From: Zonotrichia leucophrys gambelii
Taxonomy: Eukaryota; Chordata; Aves; Passeriformes; Passerellidae
DNA: 64,000 bases
Direction of reading: 5' to 3'
Assembly: GCF_028769735.1 (NCBI RefSeq)
Contig: NC_088170.1
Coordinates: forward strand, 53,167,585-53,231,584
Shown here: positions 63,641 to 64,000 of the stretch, in pieces
How positions within the stretch are numbered: position 1 is the first letter of the stretch
Layout: the number at the start of each line of letters is the position of its first letter
The notes under the pieces: model-generated
The model's database searches: none
Told to the model about the DNA's origin: nothing
What the model saw: the letters and a program-made list of their open reading frames with translations, nothing else
Made by a program: the position numbers and the translations under genes

Positions 63641-63870
63641 GTCATTGACCACTTCAAAGCTCATGGCATTGAGTTTGATCAGGTACATCTTTACAAGGAT
63701 ATAGTTGATGCTAATGGAGATATTAATGTGAAAGAAGTAATCTACAAATGGATTGGAAAAGATCTGGAGCAGCATATGAAAGCAGGGGATGAAGTGCTAA
63801 ACTGACTGGTGAACCACAAGAGGAAACTCTTCCTAATTACACAGGAAGAGCATACAGATTTGTAAAATGA
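63641..63870 (+). pseudogene. NT5DC2/3-like 5'-nucleotidase-domain pseudogene fragment
   Basis: The plus-strand frame to 63805 encodes VIDHFKAHGIEFDQVHLYKD, then INVKEVIYKWIGKDLEQHM and a stop. Reading through that TGA (63802-63804) in the same frame gives LVNHKRKLFLIT. These match, in order and spacing, the HAD-type 5'-nucleotidase-domain proteins NT5DC2 and NT5DC3. Recalled family motifs there are FDQVHLYKDV, a YQWIEQD-type segment, and LVAHGKQLFLITNSP. The TGA sits where the family usually has Arg, consistent with CGA to TGA decay. After FLIT the match fades and more stops appear (63867 on). Only about 70 of more than 500 residues are present. The upstream 14 codons of the open frame (from ATG 63596) are LTR-derived. 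It is a non-functional fragment, either a retrocopy or a captured segment. Which paralog it came from is unsure. Confidence 0.82.
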
Positions 63871-64000
63871 TGTTAATAATGTGAAGCAGCTCAGTAAGCC
63901 ACACTAGCAACATTTGTGTTTTGGTGTAATAGAACACTATAGGAAGCTTGCTTTCTAAATCACTACTCTTCTTTTTCTACTGAGGGTTTGGTTAAGCTTG
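63871..64000. other. Unassigned right edge
   Basis: 130 bases after the recognisable NT5DC similarity. They may be diverged pseudogene, remaining LTR or host DNA. The window ends before this can be decided. Confidence 0.3.

Noticed and set aside
1..64000. CRISPR arrays, bacterial operons, tRNA or rRNA genes, or a new multi-gene system
   Set aside because: None seen. Repeats are dispersed retroelements or microsatellites, and there are no regularly spaced repeats, ribosome-binding sites or clustered coding regions. Short tRNA genes could be missed by eye.

Overview
The window is 64 kb of AT-rich vertebrate nuclear DNA with no recognisable functional protein-coding gene. The organism is almost certainly a bird, probably a songbird or another neoavian. 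CR1 LINE fragments are the main interspersed repeat, and several end in the ATTCTATG-type 3' tail typical of avian CR1. The other large repeats are endogenous-retrovirus LTRs of kinds I know from bird genomes. There are no Alu, B1 or L1 elements and no bacterial-style operons. These calls come from reading and recall of family sequence; no database search was run.

Layout. 1-7464 is unique AT-rich sequence. 7465-8440 is a degraded plus-strand CR1 with a minus-strand CR1 tail nested in it. 11213-11780 is a solo LTR (family 1). 13354-13991 is a minus-strand LTR related to family 2. 14-27.5 kb is mostly unique. Three CR1 pieces follow at 27515-27701 (+), 27920-28440 (-) and 30500-31260 (-). 31-42 kb is mostly unique, with a short CR1 piece at 35 kb and a probable MIR relic at 39.5 kb. 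41911-43012 is a long plus-strand LTR (family 2), followed 62 bp later by a CpG-rich minus-strand LTR-type element (43075 to about 43730). A composite block at 50.1-51.5 kb holds an LTR, then a plus-strand CR1 split by a family 1 LTR in reverse orientation. 56.6-58.3 kb holds a GA-rich tract, a CR1 tail, a partial family 2 LTR and a short further LTR. 60.15-60.43 kb is a minus-strand CR1 tail. The right end (63170-64000) is a family 2 LTR fragment joined directly to a broken NT5DC-family (5'-nucleotidase domain) coding fragment.

Nothing here works together as a pathway. The window is best read as a gene desert or a large intron with layered retroelements. The items most worth a second look are the LTR/NT5DC junction at the right edge, the nested retroelements that give a relative insertion order, a CpG-containing patch near 58.8 kb with a possible small exon and an RFX-like site, and two unique patches that could be conserved regulatory DNA. 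I did not find a convincing new biological system.
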